Below, piece by piece: positions 31,650-46,236 of a DNA stretch of 50,478 nt. Made by a program: the position numbers and the translations under genes. The stretch is from Leptospira adleri. GTDB taxonomy: Bacteria > Spirochaetota > Leptospiria > Leptospirales > Leptospiraceae. The notes beneath the pieces were generated by a model, which saw only the letters and a list, made by a program, of their open reading frames with translations, ran no database searches and was not told the origin of the DNA. The stretch is from positions 1-50,478 of the forward strand of contig NZ_NPDU01000031.1 in NCBI RefSeq assembly GCF_002811985.1, read 5' to 3'. Every line of letters starts with the position of its first letter. Position 1 is the stretch's first letter.

Positions 31650-31676
31650 ATCGTAAACGAATGATATCATACGATC
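31650..31676. terminator. Possible terminator between convergent genes
   Basis: GATCGT (31650-31655) pairs with ACGATC (31671-31676), with an inner ATGATATCAT palindrome, followed on the plus strand by GTTTTC. It lies in the 63-bp gap between the M20 hydrolase and the SpoIIE-type phosphatase, which converge here. The stem is short and the T-run weak. Confidence 0.35.
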
Positions 31677-31680
31677 GTTT

Positions 31681-34353
31681 TCATACGGCTTCCAGGGAAT
31701 TTTTCACCTGCATTGCCTTTCCGTTTTTAGGATCGATGCGAAGCGCTCTCTCAATCAGTTCGTTTGCGCGGGGAAGAATATTCAAAATTCTGTATATATC
31801 CGCAAGATTGATCAGATTTTTAAGCAGAGACGGATCCTGCAAAAACGCTCTTTCTCCGAGATCCGCCGCCTTTTGGTAAAATTTCAACATCTTGTAACAG
31901 AGCGACGCGTGATACAAAAGATCGCTCGAATCCGCATTCCTATCCAAAAGGGTTTCCCAATATCCGATCGACTTCGCATAATCTTTTTCTCTCAGATAAA
32001 ATTTTCCCAATACCTTCAGAATTTGTTCGTTCTTAGGATGGAGTTCCAGGGCCTTCTCTAAAGTTTCCAAACCTTCGGAAATTCTATTTTTTTCGAGAAG
32101 TTCCTTCCCGTAATCCAAGGCTTCTTGATAAGACTTTGTAGGAAGCGGCGAAATAGAGGAAACCTCCGCCTCGGGGTGATAGGTGATTTTTAAGAGGGTA
32201 AAATCGTCGACCAGGGCGCCGAACTTTAGAATTCTATCATATACTTCCCTTAGATCCCCGTATCCCTCCTCTACTCTTCTCAAAAATTGTTCCTGATCTT
32301 CGTTGATGATTCGGTCTTCCGCTCTGCCGATCAAAAGATCGTCCCTTCCATCCGATCCGATTACGATCGTATCTCCCGGCAACATCCGAAACGTTTTGAT
32401 CGTTAGATGTTGTTCGTTTTCCGGGATTCCGATCTTACGAAGAGTGAGTTCGTCCTCTATGTAAGAAGCGACACGATCCCTATACAAAACGGTCCAAGGG
32501 TGTTCGGCGTTGATATAATACAGCAATCCGGAGGATTCTTCCACCAAGCCGAGAACGATTGAAATATACATCGATCCGTCAAAGGATTCGAAAATTTTCT
32601 GAAGTTCTAAAAATGCCTCTTTTAACCATCGTTCCGGCGATTTGTCTTTTTGAGAATTGATTCCGGACCTGGTCAGGATCGTGTTGAAAACGGTCCCCAT
32701 CACCAAAGCTCCGCCCGCTCCTTGAATGGACTTACCCATCGCGTCCCCGTTTACAAATACCACATAACGTTTCCCGCCGAGTTCCACGTTACCCGAAATC
32801 AGAATGTCTCCTCCGATCTCGTAAGTTTTACCTTTAAACTCGAACGACTTTTTTTGTTTGGTGTAAAATTCGGTTTTAACGATTTCGCTCGTATTCTTAT
32901 TGGAAGAAAGCGGATTGATGAGAAGAGAAGTCAAAAAGTAATCCGCATCCTGCTGTATCTTCAGTCGATTGACTTGTTCCAAGGATTGTTTGAGTTCTTC
33001 GGTCCTTTGTTCCACTTTTTTTTCGAGGCCTTCGTTCAGCTCTTCGACCTCTTCGTTTAGTCGGACAAATTTATTGGCCAAAATAGTGGCGATGCTCAAG
33101 ATAAAGAAAAGAAAAGCATAACCTGCGACTCTCGGAAAAACGATTACGTTGCGGGCTCCCAAGGTATCCAAAACTCCCGAAACGACGACGACTAAAACGC
33201 CGATCAGAATAAAAAGAGCGTCCCGATCCTTCTGGGCCATTCTTCTGACGAGATAATACGAAATGAGTCCGACATAAAGAATCCAACCGTATTGAACCAC
33301 GTGCTTATTTAGAAGATTGTAATGGATCACGTTATTTGAAAAAAGATAAAATACGGCGAAAGCAGCATAACTTCCGTCCAAAACGTTCAAAAACAGATTT
33401 CTTGAATACTTAAAATACACGCGGACAAAATTCCCGAACATCGGAATCAAAACGGTGAGAATAATATATTCCACCTTTTTCATATAGATAAATTCTATTC
33501 CGAGATCGTATTTGATCTGGTTTCTTAATAACTGATAGAGAAAGAATAAGATAGTAAACAGACCGTAGTATAAATTTTCCTGATCGGAACGGCGTCTAAC
33601 GTATAAAAACAGAAAGTATCCGCCTACCGTAAGATAAATCATCAATAAGAATGTCTTAATATACTCCGCACGAAGAAGATCCTTTAACACAAGAGAACCG
33701 TCGCCGATAAGGGTTCGATCCTGCTCGATCCCTACTTCCCGGTCAAAAAACTTTTTTACCTGTATTACGATTATATTCTTTTCGCCCCTCCGAATCAAAT
33801 CGTTTGAAATCGGATAAACTCGAATCTTATCGTAGGCTTGCGGAAGTTTTTCGTTTAGATCTCCCGTTGCGCCGATTAAAGTTCCGTTGAGATAAGTCCT
33901 ATCCTTATCGTTGATCGTCCCCAACCGGACGGAAAGGCTCGGCGCGTTCCATTGTTTCGGAGCAATAAATTTTTTAACGAGATAAACCGTCTGAACGGAT
34001 TCGTCCTTTAACTTATGAACGCCCGGCGCGTTATAGACCTCGAATGGAATCGAACTTTTCCCGCCTTCCAAATACGATTTGGAAAATGAAACCGGATCCA
34101 AAGGAGAAGTCGTAATTTCCCAGCGATGCTCGGGACTGGAATCCAAACTAGTAAGCGTATCAAAGGATGAAATTTTCTGGATCGTTTCCGAATAAACCGA
34201 AAAAGGAAGCGCGAGGCAAGCGACCAAAAAAAAGACGGGAAGACCGGTAATCCAAAACTCGTTCGTACATCCGATTCGATTCAGAAGCCGATAAGAAAAG
34301 GATTTTGATTTCTCGTTGGAAACCGGATCGAGGGCGTGTTCGAATAAAAACAT
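31681..34353 (-). CDS. 7TM receptor-SpoIIE (PP2C) phosphatase with C-terminal TPR repeats
   Basis: An 890-residue protein. A hydrophobic signal/anchor (about 33-55) is followed by an extracytoplasmic beta-sandwich (about 75-225, with APKQWNAPSLSVRLGTINDKD and TYLNGTLIGATGD), seven hydrophobic segments (about 232-430), a coiled coil (about 432-475), a SpoIIE/PP2C domain (about 490-740, with VFVNGDAMGKSIQGAGGALV and GDTIVIGSDGRDDLL) and about three to four TPR repeats (755-885). It probably senses an envelope signal and dephosphorylates an anti-sigma-factor antagonist or similar target; the TPRs may dock partners. The partner switch genes are not in the window. The gene appears monocistronic. 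Confidence 0.88.
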   Translation of the reverse strand: MFLFEHALDPVSNEKSKSFSYRLLNRIGCTNEFWITGLPVFFLVACLALPFSVYSETIQKISSFDTLTSLDSSPEHRWEITTSPLDPVSFSKSYLEGGKSSIPFEVYNAPGVHKLKDESVQTVYLVKKFIAPKQWNAPSLSVRLGTINDKDRTYLNGTLIGATGDLNEKLPQAYDKIRVYPISNDLIRRGEKNIIVIQVKKFFDREVGIEQDRTLIGDGSLVLKDLLRAEYIKTFLLMIYLTVGGYFLFLYVRRRSDQENLYYGLFTILFFLYQLLRNQIKYDLGIEFIYMKKVEYIILTVLIPMFGNFVRVYFKYSRNLFLNVLDGSYAAFAVFYLFSNNVIHYNLLNKHVVQYGWILYVGLISYYLVRRMAQKDRDALFILIGVLVVVVSGVLDTLGARNVIVFPRVAGYAFLFFILSIATILANKFVRLNEEVEELNEGLEKKVEQRTEELKQSLEQVNRLKIQQDADYFLTSLLINPLSSNKNTSEIVKTEFYTKQKKSFEFKGKTYEIGGDILISGNVELGGKRYVVFVNGDAMGKSIQGAGGALVMGTVFNTILTRSGINSQKDKSPERWLKEAFLELQKIFESFDGSMYISIVLGLVEESSGLLYYINAEHPWTVLYRDRVASYIEDELTLRKIGIPENEQHLTIKTFRMLPGDTIVIGSDGRDDLLIGRAEDRIINEDQEQFLRRVEEGYGDLREVYDRILKFGALVDDFTLLKITYHPEAEVSSISPLPTKSYQEALDYGKELLEKNRISEGLETLEKALELHPKNEQILKVLGKFYLREKDYAKSIGYWETLLDRNADSSDLLYHASLCYKMLKFYQKAADLGERAFLQDPSLLKNLINLADIYRILNILPRANELIERALRIDPKNGKAMQVKNSLEAV

Positions 34354-34555
34354 AAAAAACGACTCTTCCTTAGTTCTTATTGGATTCCTGAGTCAGAACT
34401 TGATTCGAGAATTTGGAAATGAAAACGATACAACTAACGTTCTTATCTCGGTTAAGACAAGGAAAAATTTGCTTTTTTTAGAATGTAGAATTTCTTTTTA
34501 TAAAACAAGTCCTCATTCAGAACGAACGCATCGTTCCGACTCTAATGACTTCGGT

Positions 34556-35845
34556 TTAACGTTTGAACGCTTCGATTTCTGAGATTTCTTTCGGAATCAT
34601 CTCCGTCAGATTGAGCGGATTCTGCCCTTGAACCAAAACGTCGTCTTCGATTCGAATTCCGATCCCCCGAAAACGTTCCGGAATTTCCGAATCTTCCGGA
34701 TCAAAATACAATCCCGGTTCGATCGTGATAACTTGACCATTCTCCAGTTTTTTGGAAGAACCGCTCTGATAGTAAGTCCCAACGTCGTGAACGTCCATAC
34801 CAAGATAATGACTCGTCCTATGCATATAATATTTTTTGAATGTTCCCTGTTCAAGAACGGAATCGAGCGGACCTTCCAAAAGTCCCAAATCGATCAACCC
34901 TTCGCAGAGAGTTTTTACCGCCCGGTTATGAATCGCAACGAATTCCACACCTTCTCTCGTATGCAGAACCGCTTCTTTCTGGGCCTTCAATACGATTTCG
35001 TAGACTGCTTTTTGTTCGGAGGAGAATTTTTTTCCAACCGGGAAGTTGCGCGTAACGTCAGCCGTGTAATATCCTTTTTCCGCGCCGCTATCCACGAGAA
35101 CGATTTCGCCTTCGTTCAACTGACAGTTGTTAGACGTATAATGAAGTATCGTCGCGTTCTTTCCCGCGGCGACGATATGACCGTAACCGCCGCCCCAAGC
35201 GCCGTGTTTGAGATACTCGGATTCCAGGATCGCTTCGAGTTCGTATTCGAACATTCCGGGTTTGGATTCCCTCATCAGGCGTTCGTGACCGAGAGCGGTG
35301 ATTCTCGCGGATTCCTGCAGCGCTGCGATTTCGACCGGCGACTTGAACATCCTCATCCAATGCAGAAAATCGGGAGACTCGATTCTTCTTGGACCGAACT
35401 TCCCCTCCCTCGAACGCTGATTGAGAGAATAGATCCACTGGATGAGTTTGGAATCTCGAACCAAGTCCCTTCCGAAAAAGTGATAGAGAGTGTGCTGATC
35501 GACGAGGATTTCGTCTAACTTTGATTCCCATTCGTTCGTATCGAACGCCTCGTCGAGACCCAGAAGCGATTTCGCCTTTTCTTTTCCGATCCGAATCCCG
35601 GTCCAGATTTCCTTTTCCTTATCCTTAGGAAGCATAAAGATGGATTTATAAGAATTTTTTAATATAAGAATTCCGTCCGCTTCGTCCAAACCGGTCAGAT
35701 AAAAATAATCCGAATCCTGACGGAATTTATATTCCACGTCCCGATTTCGAATTAAATGAGACGCGGCAAAGACCATCAGAACCTCGCCTTCTTTGAGTTT
35801 TTTCTGAACCTCTATGATTCTTTCCTTATAAACCGAATGTGTCAT
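34556..35845 (-). CDS. pepP: Aminopeptidase P family (Xaa-Pro) peptidase
   Basis: About 429 residues from the ATG at 35845, which overlaps the stop of the heptosyltransferase gene by 4 nt; a frame extending 90 nt further is not needed. The N-terminal AMP_N domain has LMVFAASHLIRNRDVEYKF, then DSDYFYLTGLDEADGILIL. The pita-bread M24 domain has IVAAGKNATILHYTSNN, VLVDSGAEKGYYTADVTRNF with the metal-binding aspartates, HRTSHYLGMDVHDVG, and GQVITIEPGLYFDPEDSEIP. It removes N-terminal residues before proline in a two-metal reaction. It is the third gene of the thiolase-heptosyltransferase-PepP operon. Confidence 0.93.
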   Translation of the reverse strand: MTHSVYKERIIEVQKKLKEGEVLMVFAASHLIRNRDVEYKFRQDSDYFYLTGLDEADGILILKNSYKSIFMLPKDKEKEIWTGIRIGKEKAKSLLGLDEAFDTNEWESKLDEILVDQHTLYHFFGRDLVRDSKLIQWIYSLNQRSREGKFGPRRIESPDFLHWMRMFKSPVEIAALQESARITALGHERLMRESKPGMFEYELEAILESEYLKHGAWGGGYGHIVAAGKNATILHYTSNNCQLNEGEIVLVDSGAEKGYYTADVTRNFPVGKKFSSEQKAVYEIVLKAQKEAVLHTREGVEFVAIHNRAVKTLCEGLIDLGLLEGPLDSVLEQGTFKKYYMHRTSHYLGMDVHDVGTYYQSGSSKKLENGQVITIEPGLYFDPEDSEIPERFRGIGIRIEDDVLVQGQNPLNLTEMIPKEISEIEAFKR

Positions 35846-36873
35846 GGTTGAATTCCCTTTTCTAATTGGACTGCGACCGAAAACAATTTGTCCGGATCCT
35901 GTTCCTTCATACAGCGGAAATGTCCTTCGGGACAAACCCTTCCTCCGTGAATTCCGCAGGGACGGCAGGAAAGTCCGGAAATCCCGGAGATAAAGGAGAG
36001 ATCCGCCAAAGGAGTGTATCCGAAATCAGGAACCGTGGCTCCAAAGACGGCTAACGTGGGAACGTTAAAAGCTGACGCAAAATGGATCGGAGACGAATCG
36101 TTGCTGATCATAAGAGAGGCTTTGGAAACCAAAAACGAAAGCTCTTGCAGATTTGTCTTTCCGGCGAGATTGATTCCGTATCCGGAGCCGACCTCCTCGC
36201 AGAGTTCGATATCGCCTTTGGAACCGATAAGAACGATTTTTTTTCCGGATTCATTGGAGAGTCTTTCGCCTAACGCGCGAAACTTATCGGCCGGCATCCG
36301 TTTTGTTTCCCAGACGGAACTCGGAGCAAGAAGAATATAATTTCCCGTCTCCAAGCCGTTTTCTTTCATCAAAACGCGGACTCGAAAAACCGATTCTTCC
36401 TTCCAGAACAATTCCGGACGTCTGGAAAGGTTCGAGTATTCCTTTTCTTCGTAGATCAAGGAAAATAATTTTTCAACCTCGTGTTTCCCTCGCAACGGAC
36501 GGGGAATCCTCTTCGTGAGAAGAAAGGAGAAACCGGCGCTATCGTAACCGATTCTTACTTTGGCGCCGCTCGCAAAACCCATGAGCGTGGATCGAAAGGA
36601 AAAATGAGGAAGAAGACAAAGAGTATATTCTTCTTTTCTTAAATTCTTCAGAAAAGATATAAATTTCCAGAACGACTTCTTGAATTCTTTTTTATCGAGA
36701 GGAATGAGTCGGTCGATATGAGGATTTGCCTCGAGAACCCCTTCGGTGCCTTTGTTGACTACGACGGTGAGATGAGAATCCGGATACTTACGTTTTACTT
36801 CCCGAAAGAATGCGGTCGTCAGGATCAAGTCGCCGAGAAACGCGGTTTGAATCAAAAGTATTTTTTCAGTCAC
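35842..36873 (-). CDS. waaF: ADP-heptose:LPS heptosyltransferase-like (GT9)
   Basis: About 343 residues from a GTG at 36873, giving the standard N-terminus (EKILLIQTAFLGDLILTTAF). The alternative TTG at 36915 lies inside the upstream gene and adds residues unlike the family. GT9 features are YILLAPSSVWETKRMPADKF, KKIVLIGSKGDIELCEEV, NLAGKTNLQELSFLVSKASL and ISNDSSPIHFASAFNVPTLAVFGAT. The C-terminal CRPCGIHGGRVCPEGHFRCM cysteines are common in this family. It transfers heptose (or a related sugar) to the LPS inner core on the cytoplasmic face. It lies 16 nt after the thiolase-like gene and overlaps pepP. Confidence 0.87.
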   Translation of the reverse strand: MTEKILLIQTAFLGDLILTTAFFREVKRKYPDSHLTVVVNKGTEGVLEANPHIDRLIPLDKKEFKKSFWKFISFLKNLRKEEYTLCLLPHFSFRSTLMGFASGAKVRIGYDSAGFSFLLTKRIPRPLRGKHEVEKLFSLIYEEKEYSNLSRRPELFWKEESVFRVRVLMKENGLETGNYILLAPSSVWETKRMPADKFRALGERLSNESGKKIVLIGSKGDIELCEEVGSGYGINLAGKTNLQELSFLVSKASLMISNDSSPIHFASAFNVPTLAVFGATVPDFGYTPLADLSFISGISGLSCRPCGIHGGRVCPEGHFRCMKEQDPDKLFSVAVQLEKGIQP

Positions 36874-36889
36874 GGTTAAAATTCCATTC

Positions 36890-38008
<1,119 letters not shown>

Positions 38009-38102
38009 TTCGTCTATGTTTTTGAAAATTGTGAGATTGAAAATCAAAAAAATTAAATCGATGATAGGCGAACGACTTTTCAGAAGGGCTTAGAAACTAT
38101 CC

Positions 38103-38130
38103 TTGCAAATTTAAGAATGATTTTTATACT
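38103..38130 (+). promoter_or_regulatory. Sigma-70-like promoter of bacterioferritin
   Basis: TTGCAA (38103-38108), a 16-nt spacer and TATACT (38125-38130) fit a sigma-70-type promoter, with the start site expected near 38137. An AGGGGA ribosome site precedes the bfr ATG at 38155. The AT-rich spacer could hold an iron-responsive operator, but I see no convincing Fur box. Confidence 0.5.
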
Positions 38131-38154
38131 GAAAGGATAGAAGGGGAAAACACG

Positions 38155-39872
<1,718 letters not shown>

Positions 39873-39887
39873 TCCAATCGATTCGGA

Positions 39888-41012
39888 ATGAAACATCAGG
39901 AAATTCTTCTTAAACTCTTAGAAGTCACTGAGAACACGAAGGATTCTTTTCAATTCTTAAAACTCTTTCGTTCCATCGAACCCGAAAAGTTCGCGGTGAT
40001 CTACGCCGATTCCGGAACTTTGATGGAATCTGCGGAAGCCCTTCTTTACAATCTCAAACTCCTTCACAAACTGGAGCTCTATCCGGTTGTGGTTTTAGAT
40101 AAGAACGGAATTTCATATACGAATCTTTTTTATAGAAATCAGACGAAAGAAGAAACTGGTTCCACTCTTCCCGGAAAACTCTTTCGTCATTTCAATCAGA
40201 TCGAATCTTCGGTGGCGTCCGCTCTGACGGAAAAAAAACTTCCCGTATTTATCGCCGAGGAAAGAGGAAACGGACTCTTTGAATTCTTAAACAATCTCTG
40301 TTCTTCCTTAAAGACGAAAAAACTCATCTATTTGAATCCTCGCGGCGGAATTCATTCCGGCGGAGAAAAAATTTCGATCTGCGACGTGGATTCTACCATC
40401 GAGCCGGATCCGATCGACTCGGTTCTCTTTCACGCGTGCAACGAACTTTATAAAAACGTAAAGGACCCTGACTTCGGAATCGCGATCACTTCGGCTTCTT
40501 CTCTTTTAAAGGAATTGTTTACGATCAAAGGAAGCGGAACTCTGATCCGAAAAAAAAACCGGATCGATTTCATTTCCGATCTCAACTCCGTTCCAAAAGA
40601 TAAGATCAATCATCTTATCGAAAGGGCGTTTCAAAGACCTCTGAAACCGAATTTTTGGGAACAAGAGTTCGCGGGAATTCTTCTCGATTCGGAATACAAG
40701 GGCTGTGCTTTGGTTAAGAAAACTCCCTACGGTTTTTTTCTTTCCAAGTTCGCGGTAGACGAAATCGCGAGGGGAGAGGGAGTAGGAAGGGATATCTGGG
40801 ATCAAATGGTCCAAAGATTTCCCGTTCTTTTTTGGAGAGCAAGAAAAGAGAATTCCATCTCCAAGTGGTATATGAAAGTCTGCGACGGAATGCAGAAAGA
40901 AGGAATCTGGATCTACTTTTGGATCGGCGTTTTGGAGGAACATATTCAACCCATTTGCGCCTTTCTAAAAAATCTACCTCAGGATTTGGAAGCACCGTCT
41001 AACACTGGGTAG
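39888..41012 (+). CDS. N-acetylglutamate synthase (kinase-like plus NAT domain)
   Basis: A 374-residue protein. The N-terminal two-thirds is an amino-acid-kinase fold: [31 protein letters not shown], then [22 protein letters not shown], a hallmark of acetylglutamate synthases. The C-terminal third is the NAT domain of the vertebrate/fungal-like type: [58 protein letters not shown], then IYFWIG. It makes N-acetylglutamate from acetyl-CoA and glutamate, the first step of arginine synthesis. Kinase activity is unlikely but not excluded. It is the third gene of the bfr operon; no other arg gene is nearby. Confidence 0.8.
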   Translation: MKHQEILLKLLEVTENTKDSFQFLKLFRSIEPEKFAVIYADSGTLMESAEALLYNLKLLHKLELYPVVVLDKNGISYTNLFYRNQTKEETGSTLPGKLFRHFNQIESSVASALTEKKLPVFIAEERGNGLFEFLNNLCSSLKTKKLIYLNPRGGIHSGGEKISICDVDSTIEPDPIDSVLFHACNELYKNVKDPDFGIAITSASSLLKELFTIKGSGTLIRKKNRIDFISDLNSVPKDKINHLIERAFQRPLKPNFWEQEFAGILLDSEYKGCALVKKTPYGFFLSKFAVDEIARGEGVGRDIWDQMVQRFPVLFWRARKENSISKWYMKVCDGMQKEGIWIYFWIGVLEEHIQPICAFLKNLPQDLEAPSNTG

Positions 41013-41125
41013 GCGGAGAATAAAATAGAATTCCTTCCGAGCCATGGTCGATTTTTTTTTGGGTGATACGTCGGAACTATGGCAAGAAGAATTCAAATTT
41101 TACCTCACAACATTAGAGAAACCTC

Positions 41126-41470
41126 ATGAACGCACTTGTCTTTTTATACGATGGAGATTGCACTTTTTGCGGCGACTTAGCTCAAAGGCTACAATCTTAC
41201 AATCTCAACCCTAAGATCCGTTTTCAGTCGTTTCGTGAATTTTCGGAAAAAGAACTCAAGGAAATTCACCCGAGCTTGAATCTGCAGGTAGCGGAAGGAA
41301 ACGTTCAAATGATCGCGGACGGAAGAAGATATCCCGGATTCTTTGCGGTTCGAAAACTCAGCCATTCTCTACGAGGTTATCGCTGGATCGCCCCCTTGCT
41401 CTATCTTCCTCTGATTCCAATCTTCGGGATGATCGGAATGAACGTCTTAAAGACCCTGAAGAGCCGATAG
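41126..41470 (+). CDS. DCC-family thiol-disulfide oxidoreductase-like protein
   Basis: A 114-residue protein with the family motif Y8-D-G-D-C12-TF-C15 at the N-terminus, a middle region ([17 protein letters not shown]), and a hydrophobic C-terminal stretch (about 88-108). DCC (DUF393) proteins are predicted thioredoxin-like proteins of unknown substrate. It stands alone on the plus strand after a 113-bp gap and converges on the HDO-like gene, overlapping it by 24 nt. Confidence 0.85.
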   Translation: MNALVFLYDGDCTFCGDLAQRLQSYNLNPKIRFQSFREFSEKELKEIHPSLNLQVAEGNVQMIADGRRYPGFFAVRKLSHSLRGYRWIAPLLYLPLIPIFGMIGMNVLKTLKSR

Positions 41471-42142
41471 ACCTTCGTAAAAAACCAATCTCGCGTCCAG
41501 AGCCAGACGATTTCCTTCCATCACACGGTTTCTTTTTTCGTCCGAGTCGGCCACCGATTCGATCAGACGGAAAAGTTTTTCCGAATGAGATTCGTCGGCG
41601 TCCAAATTCACTTGGAAGAATTTTCCCTCCGGAAGCAAAATCCGCTCTTTTAGGCTCCGATAGGACATGAACATTCTTGAATATTCTAGTTTAAGCAAGT
41701 ATTCGTTTGCCGGACCGAGCGCTCCCAGTGCGGAATAAAAATCGGTGGTGGTGATTCTTTGCATCAGATCGAGATAGGCCTTAGTCTGAGGAAGGCGATG
41801 CGACTCAAAAACCGTCTCTCCCATATCGGAAAGGAATTTCTTTAAGATCGAAACGTGAGAATCTTCCGCCTTACCTTCTCCCAATTCTTCCCAGATATTT
41901 TGAACGAGCACGATCTTTGCGTCCAGCTTATCGCTGATAGCCGCGGTATTTAAAAACCAGTTCACGAAGTCCACGCTCACGAAATATTCCTGACGCAACC
42001 AAAGAAGAAGATCTTCCTTTTCCATTCTTCTTTCTTTGGATTCCAACCAAAGATTTGCGGTCAGGACGGGATGATTCCGAACAGACTCTTCCAGAGAAGT
42101 CCGAAAGGAAACCGCGGCTTGAGAAGAATGAAACGTCTGCAT
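41447..42142 (-). CDS. Heme-oxygenase-like (HDO/CADD-type) putative metalloenzyme
   Basis: A 231-residue all-helical protein of the iron-containing redox enzyme / TenA-like superfamily. The first metal-binding helix reads [15 protein letters not shown] (E85/E86 and H96). E147 lies in PANEYLL. The last helix reads N179-LDA-D183-ES-H186, where the usual pattern is H-x3-D-x2-H, so one ligand appears to be Asn. Family members (UndA, SznF central domain, CADD) use a di-iron centre for oxygen-dependent C-N or C-C bond chemistry. It is the third gene of the kamA/ATP-grasp/HDO operon, starting 8 nt after the ligase stop; it probably oxidises the product of the first two. Confidence 0.75.
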   Translation of the reverse strand: MQTFHSSQAAVSFRTSLEESVRNHPVLTANLWLESKERRMEKEDLLLWLRQEYFVSVDFVNWFLNTAAISDKLDAKIVLVQNIWEELGEGKAEDSHVSILKKFLSDMGETVFESHRLPQTKAYLDLMQRITTTDFYSALGALGPANEYLLKLEYSRMFMSYRSLKERILLPEGKFFQVNLDADESHSEKLFRLIESVADSDEKRNRVMEGNRLALDARLVFYEGLSALQGL

Positions 42143-42150
42143 ATCTAATA

Positions 42151-44470
<2,320 letters not shown>

Positions 44471-44503
44471 GCAGGAGATACTTCCTATTTTCTCCGCGTC
44501 CGG

Positions 44504-44540
<37 letters not shown>

Positions 44541-44568
44541 GATCCGTTTTCAGAAACTGTCCTCAGAA

Positions 44569-45243
44569 ATGACTTCTTTTTCCAGCGATTCTCTCCAGGC
44601 CCTTGCCTTCGACGTAGACGGAACCTTGTTTTCCTCCGAGGAAATCATTCTCGAAGTTTATAAGGACGCAATCGAACATTTTTCCCAGAGCTCGGGAATT
44701 CCCATAGAATTGCCTTCGAGAGAAAGAATCATGGATGAGATCGGAAAACCGGTCAAAACCATTTTTCTCAACCTTCTTCCTCAACTCAGAGAAGAAGAAA
44801 GAGACAGGATCTCCGACAGCGTCCTTCGTTTTCTCTGTCAGAAAATCCGAAACGGCGAAGGGGAATTTTATCCAAAAGTAAAGGAGACGATCGAGTCCCT
44901 TTCCAGAAAGGGCTTTCGCATCTTAGCCGCTTCGAACGGACGACGGGCTTACGTAGAAACCATTCTCGAAGTCGCTGGCGTTCTCCCTCTCTTTGATCCG
45001 ATCCTCGTGATCGACAACGAAAGGATCAAAACAAAGGGAGGAATTCTCAAAGAATACGTAAAACTCTACGGCTTCGAACCGGAGAAGATTCTCATGATCG
45101 GAGACAGACTTTCCGACCACGAAGCGGCTCGTCAAAACGGCTGTCCCTTTGCATTCTGCGCGTACGGACATGCCAATCCCGGAGAAATTCCCGACTTCGA
45201 AATCGAGCTCAAAAACCTTTCGGATCTCGCCCAACTCCTCTGA
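44569..45243 (+). CDS. HAD-superfamily phosphatase
   Basis: A 224-residue protein with the HAD motifs: [10 protein letters not shown] (nucleophile and acid/base aspartates), ILAASNGRR (motif II), a lysine in the RIKTKGGIL region (motif III), and [16 protein letters not shown] (motif IV). A helical cap of phosphoglycolate phosphatase type lies between motifs I and II. The substrate is unknown; candidates are phosphoglycolate, nucleotides or sugar phosphates. It is divergent from kamA (98 bp apart), and a GerMN protein gene follows on the same strand 43 nt after the stop. Confidence 0.87.
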   Translation: MTSFSSDSLQALAFDVDGTLFSSEEIILEVYKDAIEHFSQSSGIPIELPSRERIMDEIGKPVKTIFLNLLPQLREEERDRISDSVLRFLCQKIRNGEGEFYPKVKETIESLSRKGFRILAASNGRRAYVETILEVAGVLPLFDPILVIDNERIKTKGGILKEYVKLYGFEPEKILMIGDRLSDHEAARQNGCPFAFCAYGHANPGEIPDFEIELKNLSDLAQLL

Positions 45244-45286
45244 TTTTTGCCTGCATAGAATCCGAATTCTTTCCGAAAATGATAGA

Positions 45287-46105
45287 GTGCCGGATTCGGA
45301 AAAAAGAAAAAATCTCATCTTCATATTAACGGGGATTATTTTTACGTTAGTGCTTTTGGATAAAAGCACGGGCTCCGGATTTTCCCTTTCGGGAGCCGGG
45401 TTTCAAGGTTTTCGAAATATCGGTAAGATGAATCCGGAATCCCAAAATTCCAACCGGGGAAATCTCAATCACAAAGAAATGATGGATCAAGCCGAAGACG
45501 AAATCCTCGGGGAGCTCCTACAAAACGGAGACGTTCAAACCTCTTCTTCTGAAAATACGAACTCCGTCGAAGAAGATCTAAACGAAGAAAATTTAGTTCC
45601 CGTTATGGATCCCCAGATTTCCGAATCACAAAGCAAAGGATCCGCGACTTCTCTTCCAACGGAAAAAGGGGAACTGGCCCTCTACTTTCTCAAGTTTTAC
45701 GGAAAAGGAAGCAAGAGTCATTCCAGACTCGTAAAGGTTCTGCGTCTTTCGAAAGGAGGAGATCGAGTAAAACTCATCCTGAATTCTCTCATCGCCGGAC
45801 CGGTCGCCGCGGAAAAAGAAAAAGGCATTCTCAACTCGATTCCTTCCGGTCTCAACTACAATTCCGATTACAGGATCGAAGACGGAATTCTAAAAATTTC
45901 TCTCAGCGGAGATTTGGAAAGAGGCGCCGGCCCTGAAATTCTCAAAGACCGGATCGATCAACTCACCTACAGTCTTATGGAGAATCTGCCGATTTCCGGA
46001 GTTTCCCTCCGAATCAACGGAAAATCGGTTCGCTCTCTCGGAGGAGAAGGAATGCCGCTTCCTTCAGTCCTGACAAAAAATCCCAGAAAGATCGTCGTTT
46101 TTTAA
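45287..46105 (+). CDS. GerMN-domain membrane-anchored protein
   Basis: About 272 residues from a GTG at 45287, giving a short basic start and one membrane segment (about 9-26: [15 protein letters not shown]). A longer in-frame start lies inside the HAD gene and is rejected. An acidic, Asn/Ser-rich linker (about 50-125) precedes a C-terminal GerMN domain (about 130-255: [58 protein letters not shown]). GerMN domains occur in sporulation GerM and in envelope proteins of non-sporulating bacteria. Expected location is periplasmic, inner-membrane-anchored. Function unknown. Confidence 0.78.
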   Translation: MPDSEKRKNLIFILTGIIFTLVLLDKSTGSGFSLSGAGFQGFRNIGKMNPESQNSNRGNLNHKEMMDQAEDEILGELLQNGDVQTSSSENTNSVEEDLNEENLVPVMDPQISESQSKGSATSLPTEKGELALYFLKFYGKGSKSHSRLVKVLRLSKGGDRVKLILNSLIAGPVAAEKEKGILNSIPSGLNYNSDYRIEDGILKISLSGDLERGAGPEILKDRIDQLTYSLMENLPISGVSLRINGKSVRSLGGEGMPLPSVLTKNPRKIVVF

Positions 46106-46236
46106 AATTCGACACAGTTATTCTTTTACAAATTCGGTCGAATTCCTATGTCCGGGAACTCGCACAAATCCTGATTGTTTAAACCGGGCCGTTTTTAAAA
46201 TGGGGAGCGAGATCCGGTTTTACAGTTAGAAAATAA

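Noticed and set aside
34628..35518. A 296-residue plus-strand frame antisense to the aminopeptidase P gene
   Set aside because: It is the shadow of a clear M24 peptidase; its composition is Arg/Phe-rich with no recognisable motif.
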